64,000 bases of DNA from Massilia sp. Root351 (GTDB taxonomy: Bacteria > Pseudomonadota > Gammaproteobacteria > Burkholderiales > Burkholderiaceae_D): positions 62,001 through 126,000 of the forward strand of contig NZ_LMDJ01000036.1 in NCBI RefSeq assembly GCF_001425045.1, given 5' to 3'. The notes under the pieces were generated by a model. The model did no database searches. It was not told where the DNA came from and saw only the letters and a program-made list of their open reading frames with translations. Shown one piece after another: positions 9,501-18,883 of the stretch (position 1 is the first letter of the stretch; the number at the start of each line of letters is the position of its first letter). The position numbers and the translations under genes are program-made.

Positions 9501-9540
9501 CGGTAAGGCGGCCTGGCACGGCCGGGGCGGATGGTTTCAT
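6538..9540 (-). CDS. ExeM/NucH-family extracellular endonuclease
   Basis: 1,000 aa secreted nuclease. A signal peptide (about 1-28) is followed by a lamin-tail-like domain (about 30-170; VVISQVYGAGGNG, DFIELYN). The middle holds Ig/OB-type regions, and the endonuclease/exonuclease/phosphatase fold occupies about 580-900 (MEIQNNGEYAV, VNHLKSKGSC, LLIGDMNSYG, DHALAS, ASDHDPVVVSL). These catalytic motifs match metal-dependent DNase I-like enzymes. A DNA-degrading role in biofilm or phosphate scavenging is known for the family. ATG at 9540 has an AGGACC ribosome site and opens the signal peptide. Upstream, 9611-9650 holds strong inverted repeats. Confidence 0.92.
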   Translation of the reverse strand: MKPSAPAVPGRLTVLAALLASLSAPALADSAVVISQVYGAGGNGTGATGATLKHDFIELYNRSSAPVSLNGWSVQYASATGSSWQVTPLTSVTLQPGQFYMVQQAAGAGGTATTVTADKIGTIPMAGGAGKVALSSTTTAFTVANPSGASLVDLVGYGSTANFSEGGTPTGTLGNLTAALRKNNGCVDTDNNGADFEVLAPNPRNSAVTQACGATVVKPIVATCPSTLSVAQGYSGSVPLTATDEDSIVNAATISVGGMAGISLDGFTAAGAVGGTASVNLSAAAGLAVGSYPVTIQFANDGNQFATCPVTVKVTGLANVTMTIPQIQGASAGDTPSPVANTVQTAEGVVTLKVSNGFFMQDAAGDNDPTSSDGIFVYTVTAPTVQVGQVARVTGLVFEYTPSGAKRSYTEFKDVTAVVPMGDGPAITPANVELGANLAHYEGMLVRFTRALTINQAEFLGDRGELTLANGRLEVPTNRHPARTPEAYALAASNAAGMIVLDDGLFVTPATIPYIGQDGTVRVGDTVTDLVGVIDFGAVGGNTTAFKLQPSAAPVFSRSNPREDAPVLAAGNVKVASANVLNFFTTFTNGRNVEGQSGQGCKVGSTTTAGNCRGADNMEEFVRQRDKIVAELKAIDADVYGLMEIQNNGEYAVTYLTNVLNEAVGSSAYAVVPAPAATGTDAIRVAMIYKPSRLTLVGGALSDADAINNRPPMAQTFQAGNGEKFSLVVNHLKSKGSCPSGSGLDADQGDSQGCWNNTRKQQAARLVNSFVPQVAAAAGDPDVLLIGDMNSYGMEDPVFVMTNAGFVNQLERYVRPHGSPYSYVFGSNSGYLDHALASSTLSPQVAGAAEWHVNADEPTVIDYNKDGKPQDLYNALAYRASDHDPVVVSLNLQPKFADISGSIKFVQQGTVYNRFTQKSSGVLYLTNNGSTPLSGPFQLQLNGLASGLVLDNASGIYGGAPYLTLGGTLAPGATMTVSLTFSNPNKAVVTYTPKFYTGTF

Positions 9541-9610
9541 ATGCGGTCCTGATGTGGAGGGTGTTAACAATATGACTTTATAATTGCTATCCACATATTA
9601 ATATAAGCAC

Positions 9611-9650
9611 ATGACAAATTGATGACTTGTCATTAGTCCAAACGGACTAA
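9611..9650. promoter_or_regulatory. two abutting inverted repeats upstream of exeM
   Basis: ATGACAA (9611-9617) pairs with TTGTCAT (9627-9633) across 9 bp. TTAGTCC (9633-9639) pairs with GGACTAA (9644-9650) across AAAC. Both are perfect, sit in an AT-rich region 70-110 bp before the nuclease start, and look like dimeric operator sites. The 10-mer CTAATGACAA also occurs before epsD. Confidence 0.5.
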
Positions 9651-9700
9651 AGTTGTAATCGCCCAACAAGTGTCCTGAGGACCATGCCCCGGCATGCCGC

Positions 9701-10744
9701 TCAGGGTCGTCGATATGGCGCGGCCAGCGGCTCGCCGATGAAGACCCCCTGCGCCGGCCAGGAGACGCTTTTCCAATACGCTTCCAGCGCGCTGTCGCCG
9801 TTCAGGTAATGGCGCAGCAGGACCGCCGGATGGGGAAACTTCTGCCAGTAATTGCAAGGCTCGCTGACGGTGCCGTAGCTGGCGGTGGCGCCGGCTTCCA
9901 GCCAGCGCAGGCTGCTCATCTGCGTGGTGCCGTACAGGTCGCCGCCGAAGGAGGTCAGGTGGTCGGCCAGCGCGCCGGGCAGGAAGCCCAGCGTGTCGAG
10001 CTTGTCCACCTTGGCCATGCCGGTCTGGTAGACCATGATGTCGCGCACGCCTTCCAGCGCGTCCGCCTGGCGGTTGTGGATGGTGAGCTTGCGCTGCGCC
10101 AGCACGCCGGCGCGCGGGAAGAACTGCGCGCGGCTGTTGCGCTGCACTTCGCTGGTGGCCAGGTAGTAGGCACCGGCGGCCGGCATGCGGAAGCCGCTGG
10201 CCACGCCGCGCCCGATCAGCGTCTTGGCTTCCTGCACCGAGTCGGCCGGCAGCAGCATGGCCAGGCGCATGCCGAGCGCCGTGAACGGCAAGGGGGCGGT
10301 GGCGTTGAAGTAGGCGCTGGGCTTGGCCGGCTGGCAGGTCTTGGCGCACAGCGCGCTGTCCAGCCCCAGCGTGTAGGCGGCGGTGATGCCGTTGCACTCG
10401 ACCGCATAGGGTGCGCTCCAGACCATCAGCACGGCCTGGATGTCCGGCCCCAGCTTGGCGTCGATATCGTCCTTGAGCTGGCGGAACTGCGCCGCGCTGA
10501 GCTTGCGCGGCTTGTCGGCGATCCGCACATGCACCATGTTCTGCTGCGGGATACCGCGCTGCTGGCGGTAGTACTCGGCCACCTGCACGCTGTTGGGATC
10601 GGCGTCGTTGACGACCACGGCCAGCTGGGCGGGCATGATGGCGGCTTGGGCTAAGGGAGCGGCGGCGAGGCACAGCGCGGCCAAAGCCGCGAGCAAGGAG
10701 GCGCGTGAAGCGGCGAGCGAAGCGGCGAGCGAAGTGGCGAGCAA
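9701..10744 (-). CDS. TIGR03790-family exported protein
   Basis: 347 aa. A signal-like N-terminus rich in Leu/Ala/Ser is followed by motifs typical of the TIGR03790 family (LAVVVNDADPNSVQVAEYYRQQRGIPQQNMV; LMVWSAPYAVECNGITAAYTLG). The family has no proven function and is seen in bacteria with complex surfaces. The only in-frame start giving a signal peptide is TTG at 10744, with AGGGAG about 12 nt upstream. The signal region is encoded by three 12-bp tandem repeats. It follows a PEP-CTERM gene, from which it is separated by a terminator. Confidence 0.75.
   Translation of the reverse strand: MLATSLAASLAASRASLLAALAALCLAAAPLAQAAIMPAQLAVVVNDADPNSVQVAEYYRQQRGIPQQNMVHVRIADKPRKLSAAQFRQLKDDIDAKLGPDIQAVLMVWSAPYAVECNGITAAYTLGLDSALCAKTCQPAKPSAYFNATAPLPFTALGMRLAMLLPADSVQEAKTLIGRGVASGFRMPAAGAYYLATSEVQRNSRAQFFPRAGVLAQRKLTIHNRQADALEGVRDIMVYQTGMAKVDKLDTLGFLPGALADHLTSFGGDLYGTTQMSSLRWLEAGATASYGTVSEPCNYWQKFPHPAVLLRHYLNGDSALEAYWKSVSWPAQGVFIGEPLAAPYRRP
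10707..10742. repeat. three 12-bp tandem repeats in the TIGR03790 signal-peptide region
   Basis: Unit GAAGCGGCGAGC at 10707-10718 and 10719-10730, and GAAGTGGCGAGC at 10731-10742. Translated on the minus strand they give the SLAASLAAS stretch. Copy-number change would keep the frame and only lengthen the signal peptide. Confidence 0.8.
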
Positions 10745-10766
10745 GCGGATGAGGGTCTCCCTGACG

Positions 10767-10792
10767 AAAAAACGGAAGCCGCAGCTTCCGTT
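10767..10792 (-). terminator. rho-independent terminator after the PEP-CTERM gene at 10846
   Basis: Stem of 7-9 bp (CGGAAGC at 10773-10779 with GCTTCCG at 10784-10790), a CGCA loop, then six T on the minus strand (A run 10767-10772). It would end the transcript from the PEP-CTERM gene before the TIGR03790 gene. Confidence 0.85.
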
Positions 10793-10845
10793 CCGATTAT
10801 AGCGCCCTCCGGCGCCACATCATCCTTGTTGCATCAAGCCGATGC

Positions 10846-11382
10846 TCAAGCCTGGTTCTTGCGGCGGCGGGCCAGGAAGCCCAGCACGCCCAAGCCACCC
10901 AGCAGCATGCCGTAAGTGGCAGGCTCAGGGACGGGAGCCAGCGTCAGCATGCCGCCGTAGCTGGTGTTGGCGCCGCTCAGCACGGAACCGGTCACTTGCA
11001 GGTAGTAGCTGTCGGCGACCAGCGGGCCCAGGGCCTTGATGGTCCACACGTCGGCTACGCCGTTGCCGTGCTGAACGCCGCCGATCGACAGGCCAGCCGA
11101 GTTGAACAGGCGCAGATCGGTGATGGCGATATTGTCGAACAGGCCGGGCGACACAGCGATGACGCCGCCGACGAAGTTGACCGCGCCCGCAGTGGAGAAG
11201 TTCCAGCGGTCGCTGAAAATGTCACCGGCGCTGACCGAGGTCAGGTCGCGCCCGAAGTGGGCGGTATTGCCGGTCAGCGACACGGCGCTGCTCTGGCTGA
11301 TGTCCGCAGCGTGTGCCAGGGTAGCGCCCGCACTGGCGCCCAGCAGGGCCAACGCGGCTACGATGGATTTGGTTTTGATCAT
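10846..11382 (-). CDS. PEP-CTERM protein, FxDxF-like family
   Basis: 178 aa with a signal peptide (MIKTKSIVAALALLGASAGATLAHA). The mature domain has FGRDLTSVSAGDIFSDRWNF, reminiscent of FxDxF-type PEP-CTERM proteins, and a YYLQVTG strand near the end. The C-terminus is VPEPATYGMLLGGLGVLGFLARRRK, a complete sorting signal. ATG at 11382 has a GGGGG ribosome site and starts the signal peptide; an upstream ATG at 11436 would add a non-signal leader. It is monocistronic by position: a terminator follows, and 315 bp without genes precede it. Confidence 0.9.
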   Translation of the reverse strand: MIKTKSIVAALALLGASAGATLAHAADISQSSAVSLTGNTAHFGRDLTSVSAGDIFSDRWNFSTAGAVNFVGGVIAVSPGLFDNIAITDLRLFNSAGLSIGGVQHGNGVADVWTIKALGPLVADSYYLQVTGSVLSGANTSYGGMLTLAPVPEPATYGMLLGGLGVLGFLARRRKNQA

Positions 11383-11697
11383 GTTTACCCCCGGTAAAAA
11401 AGGATGAATAGCAGGAAAGCTGTCGTGTGCGCACAAGACTGCAAACCCATCCTAGCATGCTCTAAACGAAACATTAACAAGGAATCACTGAAAAATTTCC
11501 GTTCAAAAACAATGCCTTACGTAAATTTTAGGGCCAAGGTGACTAGCAAGCCCGGCAGTTACTGGCCTCGCGGGCGATCCGCTGAACGGGGTAGGATTGA
11601 GCCTACAAAAATGCAAGCCATCCAGGAAGGGGCGCGGGCATGAAAAAAGGGGGCCGCGGCCCCCTTCTTGCTTATCAGTATGTACGCTTGGTTATGG
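11383..11697. other. intergenic region between manC and a PEP-CTERM gene
   Basis: No convincing gene is seen. The part near 11500-11540 is AT-richer than its surroundings and probably carries the promoter of the PEP-CTERM gene at 11382. I see no clear -35/-10 pair. The left end holds the manC terminator (11643-11664). Confidence 0.5.
11643..11664 (-). terminator. rho-independent terminator after manC
   Basis: Self-complementary GC block (GGGGGCCGCGGCCCCC at 11649-11664) followed on the minus strand by six T. It lies 34 bp past the manC stop. Confidence 0.85.
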
Positions 11698-13128
11698 TCA
11701 GGTACGCTGATAGACGTCTTCGAAACGCACGATGTCGTCCTCGCCCAGATAGCTGCCGGACTGCACCTCGATCAGGTGCAGCGGCAGTTTGCCCGGATTT
11801 TCCAGGCGGTGGTTCATGCCGATAGGAATGTAGGTGGATTCGTTCTCCGTCAGCAGCGTGACCTTCTCGCCGCAGGTGACGCGCGCCGTGCCGCTCACCA
11901 CGATCCAGTGCTCGGCGCGGTGGTGGTGCATCTGCAGCGACAGCTTGCCGCCCGGATTGACGGTAATGCGCTTGACCTGGAAGCGCTCGCCGATATCGAT
12001 GCCCTCGTAGCAGCCCCAAGGACGGTAGACCTTGGTGTGGTGCAGGTGCTCGGTGCGGTCCTTGGTCTTCAGGTGCTCGACGATCTGCTTGACGCGCTGC
12101 ACCTGGTCCTTGTGGGCCACCAGCACCGCGTCGTTGGTTTCCACCACCACCAGGTCCTTGACGCCGACCACCGCCACGATGCGGCTCTCGGCGCGCACCA
12201 GGGTGCCCTGCACATCGTCCAGGTAGACGTCGCCGCGGGTGACGTTGCCGGCCGCGTCCTTCGGCAGCACGTCGTGCAGCGCGGACCAGGAGCCCACGTC
12301 GTTCCAGCCGATGTCGGCCGGCACCACCACCGCGTGCTGGGTCTTTTCCATCACCGCATAGTCAATCGAGTCCGACGGGCAGGCCGTGAAGGCGGCTTCG
12401 TCCAGGCGGCAGAAGTCCAGGTCGCGGTAATCCTTCTGCACGGCCGCCTCGGCGGCGGCGGCGATCTCCGGCTGGAACTTGGCCAGCTCGGCGATGTAGG
12501 CGTCGGCGCGGAACAGGAACATGCCGCTGTTCCAGAAGTAATTGCCGGCGGCGACAAAGCCTTCGGCGGTGGCGCGGTCCGGCTTCTCGACAAAGCGGTC
12601 CACCTTGAAGCACTGCTCGGCGCCGGCGCCGGCGCCGCTCTGGATATAGCCGTAGCCGGTTTCCGGCGCGGTCGGCACGATGCCGAAGGTGGCCAGCGCA
12701 CCGTCCTTGACCATGACCAGCGCGCGCTCGACCGCCTGGTGGAAGGCGGCCACGTCGCTGATGACATGGTCGGCCGGCAGCACCAGCATGACGGTATCGG
12801 GGTCGATGGCCTTCAGGTAGTGGGCGGCGGCGGCCACGGCCGGCGCCGTGTTGCGGCCGACCGGCTCGAGCAGGATGCCGAGCGGCTTGATGCCGATTTC
12901 ACGCATCTGTTCGGCCACCAGGAAACGGTGCTCGTTGCCGCACACCACCAGCGGCGCCATCAGCTCGACCGTCGCCGTAGGCGCGCGGCCGGCCACGCGC
13001 AGCGCGGTTTCCTGCAGCATGGTCTTGTCGGCAACCAGCGGCAACAGCTGCTTTGGCAGCACAGCGCGCGACAGCGGCCACAAACGGGTGCCGGCGCCGC
13101 CGGACAGTATGACGGGATAGATTTTCAT
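11698..13128 (-). CDS. manC: mannose-1-phosphate guanylyltransferase / mannose-6-phosphate isomerase
   Basis: 476 aa, the normal length for the bifunctional AlgA/XanB/CpsB type. The N-terminal nucleotidyltransferase (PVILSGGAGTRLWPLSRAVLPKQLL at the start; FVEKPD near 170) makes GDP-mannose. The C-terminal cupin (about 350-470; RPWGCYEGIDIGERFQVKRI, HHHRAEHWIVVSGTARV) is the PMI domain that interconverts mannose-6-P and fructose-6-P. ATG at 13128 starts 24 bp after the stop of the upstream nucleotidyltransferase gene, so the two form an operon closed by the terminator at 11643. It supplies GDP-mannose to the exopolysaccharide. Confidence 0.93.
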   Translation of the reverse strand: MKIYPVILSGGAGTRLWPLSRAVLPKQLLPLVADKTMLQETALRVAGRAPTATVELMAPLVVCGNEHRFLVAEQMREIGIKPLGILLEPVGRNTAPAVAAAAHYLKAIDPDTVMLVLPADHVISDVAAFHQAVERALVMVKDGALATFGIVPTAPETGYGYIQSGAGAGAEQCFKVDRFVEKPDRATAEGFVAAGNYFWNSGMFLFRADAYIAELAKFQPEIAAAAEAAVQKDYRDLDFCRLDEAAFTACPSDSIDYAVMEKTQHAVVVPADIGWNDVGSWSALHDVLPKDAAGNVTRGDVYLDDVQGTLVRAESRIVAVVGVKDLVVVETNDAVLVAHKDQVQRVKQIVEHLKTKDRTEHLHHTKVYRPWGCYEGIDIGERFQVKRITVNPGGKLSLQMHHHRAEHWIVVSGTARVTCGEKVTLLTENESTYIPIGMNHRLENPGKLPLHLIEVQSGSYLGEDDIVRFEDVYQRT

Positions 13129-13152
13129 GCAGTATTGATCCGATCGATCCAA

Positions 13153-14295
13153 TTATTTATAGAGTAGTTCTTCTTGCCTGCGGCGGCGGCGACGGTCGCG
13201 GGCATTGGCCCATTCGCCTGTTTCGTATTCCGAAACATGCTTCATTTCACCTGCGCGGTCGACACTATAATCCTTGAAGACAATTAATTCTTCCAAGGTA
13301 ACATCCGGTAACACGCGAGTATATTCGAACAACACACTTCGCACCACCTCCGCGCCGCTGCAGACGTGGCTACCGTGGCCTATCCACGTCGGTCCGACGA
13401 TGCGGGCGCCCGCTTCCACCCTGGCGCCGGAGCCGATGTACACCGGTCCCTCGATCCTGGTGCCACCGCTCCAGTCGATGCTGGTGTTAAGCCCGACCCA
13501 CAGCCCCTCGTCGACCTGGATGCCGGGCACTTTCATGTTTTCCACCTCGCCCAGCAGCACGCTCTGCAGCACTTCCCAGTAATCCTTGACGCTGCCGATG
13601 TCGATCCAGTTGAACTTGCGCTGCTGGGCGTAGAACGGCAGGCCCTTCTCGGCCAGCAGCGGGAACAGTTCGGAACCGATGTCGAACGGACGGTCGGTGG
13701 GGATCAGGTCGATCACTTCCGGCTCGAAGATGTAGATGCCGGTGCTGGCAAAATTGGACAGCGCCTCTTCCTGCCTGGGCTTTTCCTGGAAGGCGCGGAT
13801 GCGGCCGTCGGCGTCGGTGACCACCACGCCGTAGCTGGGCACCTTGTCCCACGGCACTTCGCGCGTGATGACCGAGGCCAGCGCGCCCTTGCGGCGGTGC
13901 TCGAACAGCGCCGACTTGATGTCCAGGTCGATGATGGCGTCGCCGCACAGCACGATGGTGGTGTCGTCGAAGAAGCCGCCGAACTCCTGGATTTTCTTGA
14001 TGCCGCCGGCCGAGCCGAGCGGCTCGGGCACGACTTCGCCGTCGTTATTGGTGTAGCCCTCGAAGGAATAGCCGATCTGCACGCCGAACTGGTGCCCCTC
14101 GCCGAAATATTCCTCGATCTTCTCGTGCAGATAGCTGACGTTGACCATGATTTCCGTGATGCCGTAGCGGGCCAGGTGCTCGACCAGGTAAGCCATCACG
14201 GGCTTGCCCAGGATGGGAATCATCGGTTTCGGTAAATCGTAGGTCAGCGGACGCACGCGCGTCCCCTTGCCAGCTGCCAATATCATCGCTTTCAT
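13153..14295 (-). CDS. sugar-phosphate nucleotidyltransferase with left-handed beta-helix
   Basis: 380 aa. The N-terminal NTP-transferase domain (about 1-235; MILAAGKGTRVRPLTYDLPKPMIP, LCGDAIIDLDI, FQEKP, WIDIGS) makes an NDP-sugar from a sugar-1-phosphate. Hexapeptide-type repeats follow (about 250-340; GPVYIGSGARVEAGARIVGPTWIG). The tail is strongly basic (RDRRRRRRQEELLYK). Substrate cannot be told from sequence; relatives act on mannose-1-P or glucose-1-P. The start has an AAGGAG ribosome site. The manC start follows by 24 bp, and a terminator separates it from the dehydrogenase gene upstream. Confidence 0.87.
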   Translation of the reverse strand: MKAMILAAGKGTRVRPLTYDLPKPMIPILGKPVMAYLVEHLARYGITEIMVNVSYLHEKIEEYFGEGHQFGVQIGYSFEGYTNNDGEVVPEPLGSAGGIKKIQEFGGFFDDTTIVLCGDAIIDLDIKSALFEHRRKGALASVITREVPWDKVPSYGVVVTDADGRIRAFQEKPRQEEALSNFASTGIYIFEPEVIDLIPTDRPFDIGSELFPLLAEKGLPFYAQQRKFNWIDIGSVKDYWEVLQSVLLGEVENMKVPGIQVDEGLWVGLNTSIDWSGGTRIEGPVYIGSGARVEAGARIVGPTWIGHGSHVCSGAEVVRSVLFEYTRVLPDVTLEELIVFKDYSVDRAGEMKHVSEYETGEWANARDRRRRRRQEELLYK

Positions 14296-14313
14296 GCGTA
14301 CACTCCTTGAATT

Positions 14314-14336
14314 AAAAAAGGGCCGCGAACGGCCCC
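14314..14336 (-). terminator. rho-independent terminator after the nucleotide-sugar dehydrogenase
   Basis: Stem GGGCCG (14320-14325) with CGGCCC (14330-14335), CGAA tetraloop, and six T on the minus strand (A run 14314-14319). It separates the dehydrogenase transcript from the nucleotidyltransferase-manC pair. Confidence 0.85.
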
Positions 14337-14344
14337 TTGTGTTC

Positions 14345-15634
<1,290 letters not shown>

Positions 15635-15655
15635 CCTAGTGTTGGGGATTGCGTG

Positions 15656-16402
15656 TTAGCGGGGGCGGCTGCCAGCCGCCTCCTTGAGGAACAGCCAGAC
15701 AAAGGCCATGTCCTCGATAAAATAGCGCCGGAACATGCGGCGCGGTTCCTGCAGAAAACGGTAGAACCATTCCAGCCCGGACTTTTGCATCCACAGCGGG
15801 GCGCGCTTGACGCGGCCGACCGCCACGTCGAACGTGCCGCCCACGCCCATGGCGAACGGGATCTTCATATGCTCCTGGTACTGGCCCAGGAAATGCTCCT
15901 TCTTCGGAGAGCTGATCGCGACAAACAACAGGTCGGCCTTGGCGGCGCGCACCTGCTCGACCACGCCGGCCTCCTCCTCCGGCTTCCAGTAGCCGTTGCG
16001 GTAGCCGCACACGGTCAGGCCGGGGTATTTGAGTTCGTACTGGCGCTTCACTTCGGACACCACTTCCTCGCGCGCGCCCAGCAGGAACACGCGCCAGCCG
16101 GTCTTGGACGAGCGCTGCATCAGCGCCTCGAACAGGTCGACGCCGGCCACGCGCTCCTTGAGCGGCTTGCCCAGCAGGCGCGAGGCCCACACCACCGGCA
16201 TGCCGTCCACGTTGATCAGCGCGCACTCGTTGATGATGCGGCGCAATTCGGCGTCGTGGGCGGCCTTGACCAGCTTGTCCACGTTGACCACCACATGCTG
16301 GTGCGGCTTGCCGCTCTGGATGAAGCCGTCGATGGTCTGCAGGGTTTCTTCCATCGTCAGATTATCGACCTGGCAGCCCATCATGGTGATGCGTGCGTTC
16401 AT
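15656..16402 (-). CDS. WecG/TagA/CpsF-family glycosyltransferase (GT26)
   Basis: 248 aa membrane-associated transferase that adds an N-acetylhexosamine or its uronic acid to a lipid-linked acceptor. Conserved family stretches are seen: VVNVDKLVKAAHDAELRRI, INVDGMPVVWASRLLG, VFLLGAREEV, LLFVAISSPKKEHFL, and GVGGTFDVAVGRVKRAPLWMQKSGLEWFYRFLQEPRRM. ATG at 16402 overlaps the wecB stop by 4 bp (ATGA), indicating translational coupling. Together with the epimerase and dehydrogenase it suggests an aminosugar or aminouronic acid in the repeat unit (inference). Confidence 0.9.
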   Translation of the reverse strand: MNARITMMGCQVDNLTMEETLQTIDGFIQSGKPHQHVVVNVDKLVKAAHDAELRRIINECALINVDGMPVVWASRLLGKPLKERVAGVDLFEALMQRSSKTGWRVFLLGAREEVVSEVKRQYELKYPGLTVCGYRNGYWKPEEEAGVVEQVRAAKADLLFVAISSPKKEHFLGQYQEHMKIPFAMGVGGTFDVAVGRVKRAPLWMQKSGLEWFYRFLQEPRRMFRRYFIEDMAFVWLFLKEAAGSRPR

Positions 16403-17526
16403 GCTGTGCGCTCCTTGTTCAGTTCTTTGTCGAGCACGGCCACGATGCGCTCGGCGGCCTTGCCGTCCCACAGGTGCGGGCGGCGGCCCTGTTTGCCGGC
16501 GCCGCGCAGGATTTGCGCGGCCGCGCCGGTGATGGCCTGCGGCGAGGTGCCGGCCAGCACGTTGGTGCCCTCTTCCACCGTCACCGGGCGCTCGGTGTTT
16601 TCACGCAGCGTGACGCAGGGCACGCCCAGCGCCGTGGTTTCTTCCTGCAGGCCGCCGCTGTCGGTGAGTACCAGCGCGGCGTCCTTCCACAGGTCGAGGA
16701 AGGCCATGTAGCCTTGCGGGCCGACCAGGGTGATGTCCGGGCCCAGGCTGATGTCGAATTTCTCCAGGTTGGCGCGGGTGCGCGGATGGACCGGGAACAC
16801 CAGCGGCAGTTCGCGCGCGATGTCGCGCAGCGCGCCGGCCAGCTGGGCCAGCATGGCCGGGTCGTCGACGTTGCTGGGGCGGTGCAAGGTGACCACGCCG
16901 TAACGCTTGCCGTCCGACAGGCCGAGGCCGGCCTTGATGGCGGCGCTGTCCAGACCGGCGCCGCCGCTCGCGGCCAGCTTGCTGGCCTGGAACAGCACGT
17001 TGTCCACCATCACATGGCCGACATAGTGCACGGCCGCCTCCGGCTTGCCCTCGCGGCGCAGGTGCTCGACCGCGCTCGGCTCGGTGACGAAGAACCAGTC
17101 GCTGATGCTGTCGGTGACCAGGCGGTTGATCTCTTCCGGCATGCTCATGTCGCCGCTGCGCAGTCCCGCTTCCACGTGGGCCACCGGGATGGTCAGCTTC
17201 TTGGCCACGATGGAGCAGGCCAGCGTGGAGTTGACGTCGCCCACCACCAGCACCGCGTCCGGACGCTGCGCGACGCACAGCTCCTCGAACGCCAGCATGA
17301 TCTTGGCAGTCTGCTGCGCGTGGCTGCCGCCGCCGGCGGCCATGAACAGGTCGGGCTGGGGGATGCCGAGCTCTTCGAAGAAGACGTCGTTCATCTCGCG
17401 GTCGTAGTGCTGGCCGGTGTGGATGATCTTGAACGACAGCCCGCCGTGCGCCTGCAGCGCACGCACGATGGGGGCGATTTTCATGAAGTTCGGACGCGCA
17501 CCGGCGACCAGATAAATCATAGCCAT
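16399..17526 (-). CDS. wecB: UDP-N-acetylglucosamine 2-epimerase (non-hydrolysing)
   Basis: 375 aa, the family's usual length. It converts UDP-GlcNAc to UDP-ManNAc in the cytoplasm. Conserved stretches: GARPNFMKIAPIVRAL at the start, HTGQHYDREMNDVFFEELGIPQPD, VVGDVNSTLACS, HVEAGLRSGDMSMPEEINR, TLHRPSNVD and LTDSGGLQEE. ATG at 17526 gives the standard N-terminus, although another ATG lies 6 bp further in. The stop overlaps the wecG-like start. A GT4 gene ends 76 bp upstream. Confidence 0.92.
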   Translation of the reverse strand: MAMIYLVAGARPNFMKIAPIVRALQAHGGLSFKIIHTGQHYDREMNDVFFEELGIPQPDLFMAAGGGSHAQQTAKIMLAFEELCVAQRPDAVLVVGDVNSTLACSIVAKKLTIPVAHVEAGLRSGDMSMPEEINRLVTDSISDWFFVTEPSAVEHLRREGKPEAAVHYVGHVMVDNVLFQASKLAASGGAGLDSAAIKAGLGLSDGKRYGVVTLHRPSNVDDPAMLAQLAGALRDIARELPLVFPVHPRTRANLEKFDISLGPDITLVGPQGYMAFLDLWKDAALVLTDSGGLQEETTALGVPCVTLRENTERPVTVEEGTNVLAGTSPQAITGAAAQILRGAGKQGRRPHLWDGKAAERIVAVLDKELNKERTA

Positions 17527-17602
17527 AACATTCCTAAGCATAAAAAAGATCAAAGAGACAACATGTTAATCGCAGTGCAGCATTTCCTGTCGCACGGCTG
17601 AG

Positions 17603-18748
17603 TCAGGCGGCGCGCGCCAGCGGCTTGGCCACGATGGCCGGGCTGAGCGGCACACCCAGCTCGGTATAGATGGCGCGCAGCTGGGCCAGCACGGCGTCGA
17701 ACGAATAATCGCGCCCGACGCGCGCGAAGGCTTGCTCGCGCAGGCGGCCGCGCAGCGCCGGGTCTTGCAACACGGCCACGATGGCGTGCGCCAGCGCCGT
17801 GCCCGGACCGGGCGGCACCAGCAGCGCTTCCACGCCGTGGTCGATAAAATCGGGGATGCCGCCGACCGGCGTGGCCACCACGGGCACGCCGCAAGCCATC
17901 GCTTCGAGCAGCGCCACGCCGAGCGCTTCGAAATAGGTGGGCAGCACGAACAGGTCGGCCTGCTCCAGGTGCTGCTGCTTGGCGGCGCCGTCGACCCAGC
18001 CCGGCAGGCGCACCGCGTGCGCCACGCCCAGCTCGACGGCCAGCGCGCGCAGCGCGTCGATTTCGCCGTCGCCGGCGAACACGAACACGGTGCCGGGCAG
18101 CGCCGCCAGCACGTGGGGGATGGCGCGCATCAGGTCGAAAATGCCCTTCTTTTCATGCAGGCGGCCCAGGAACAGCACGGTGGACGGGGCGCCCGGCGGC
18201 GCGGCGCGCAACGGCGCCAGCAGCGGCGCCACCCGCACCGGGTTGCCGACCACGGCCACGCGCGCCGCCGGTTCGATGCGCAGCACGTCGGCGCGCCAGC
18301 GCGGCGCCACCACCACCACGCGCGCAGCACGGCGCAGCACCAGCCGCACCCAGGCGCGCGCGGCGGCGCCGCAGCTGTGCGCGTAAAAATCGGGAAACTC
18401 GCCGCTGTGGATATGGAACACATAAGGCACGCGGAACACGAATGCCAGCGCCGCCACCAGCGACTTGCGCCAGAAACTGCCGCGCGAGGCGCTGTGCACG
18501 TGCACCACGTCGATGCGGCGCGCGGCCAGCAGCCACACGATGCGCCACAGCGCCGAGGCCATGGTGCGCAACTGGGTGAATTTTCCGGCGCCTTCGTAGG
18601 TCGAGATATAGCGCACGCCCCATTGCTCAAACAGACCCACCTCCATGTAGGAGCGGATCACGGCGGTGATGCCGCCGTGGGCCTGCAGGCCGGTGCCGAC
18701 CATCAAAATGCGGCGCGGGCCGGAAGCTGCTGTGCTGGCTGAACTCAT
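17603..18748 (-). CDS. glycosyltransferase family 4 protein
   Basis: 381 aa GT-B enzyme. The N-terminal acceptor half begins with ILMVGTGLQAHGGITAVI. The C-terminal half has LFLGRLHEKKGIFDLMRAI, FAGDGEIDALRAL and the EX7E-type motif in FVLPTYFEALGVALLEAMACGVPVVATPVGGIPDFI. It would transfer a sugar from an NDP donor to the lipid-linked EPS intermediate. It is first in the minus-strand run through wecB and wecG, and its start faces a divergent GT2 gene across 135 bp. Confidence 0.9.
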   Translation of the reverse strand: MSSASTAASGPRRILMVGTGLQAHGGITAVIRSYMEVGLFEQWGVRYISTYEGAGKFTQLRTMASALWRIVWLLAARRIDVVHVHSASRGSFWRKSLVAALAFVFRVPYVFHIHSGEFPDFYAHSCGAAARAWVRLVLRRAARVVVVAPRWRADVLRIEPAARVAVVGNPVRVAPLLAPLRAAPPGAPSTVLFLGRLHEKKGIFDLMRAIPHVLAALPGTVFVFAGDGEIDALRALAVELGVAHAVRLPGWVDGAAKQQHLEQADLFVLPTYFEALGVALLEAMACGVPVVATPVGGIPDFIDHGVEALLVPPGPGTALAHAIVAVLQDPALRGRLREQAFARVGRDYSFDAVLAQLRAIYTELGVPLSPAIVAKPLARAA

Positions 18749-18883
18749 GACTGATCAATGACTAAAATGAAAGTAAGCGAGACAATCATAGCAGTAATGC
18801 ACGACGATTCTATCGTGCTCGGTGCGCACGATACGAGATATGTTTAGAGCAAGTTTGACAAAGTGCCATGCTAGAATCAGAGC

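Noticed and set aside
9675..9700. Hairpin (CCTGAG...CTCAGG) after the TIGR03790 gene as terminator
   Set aside because: The stem is interrupted and no T run follows on the minus strand.
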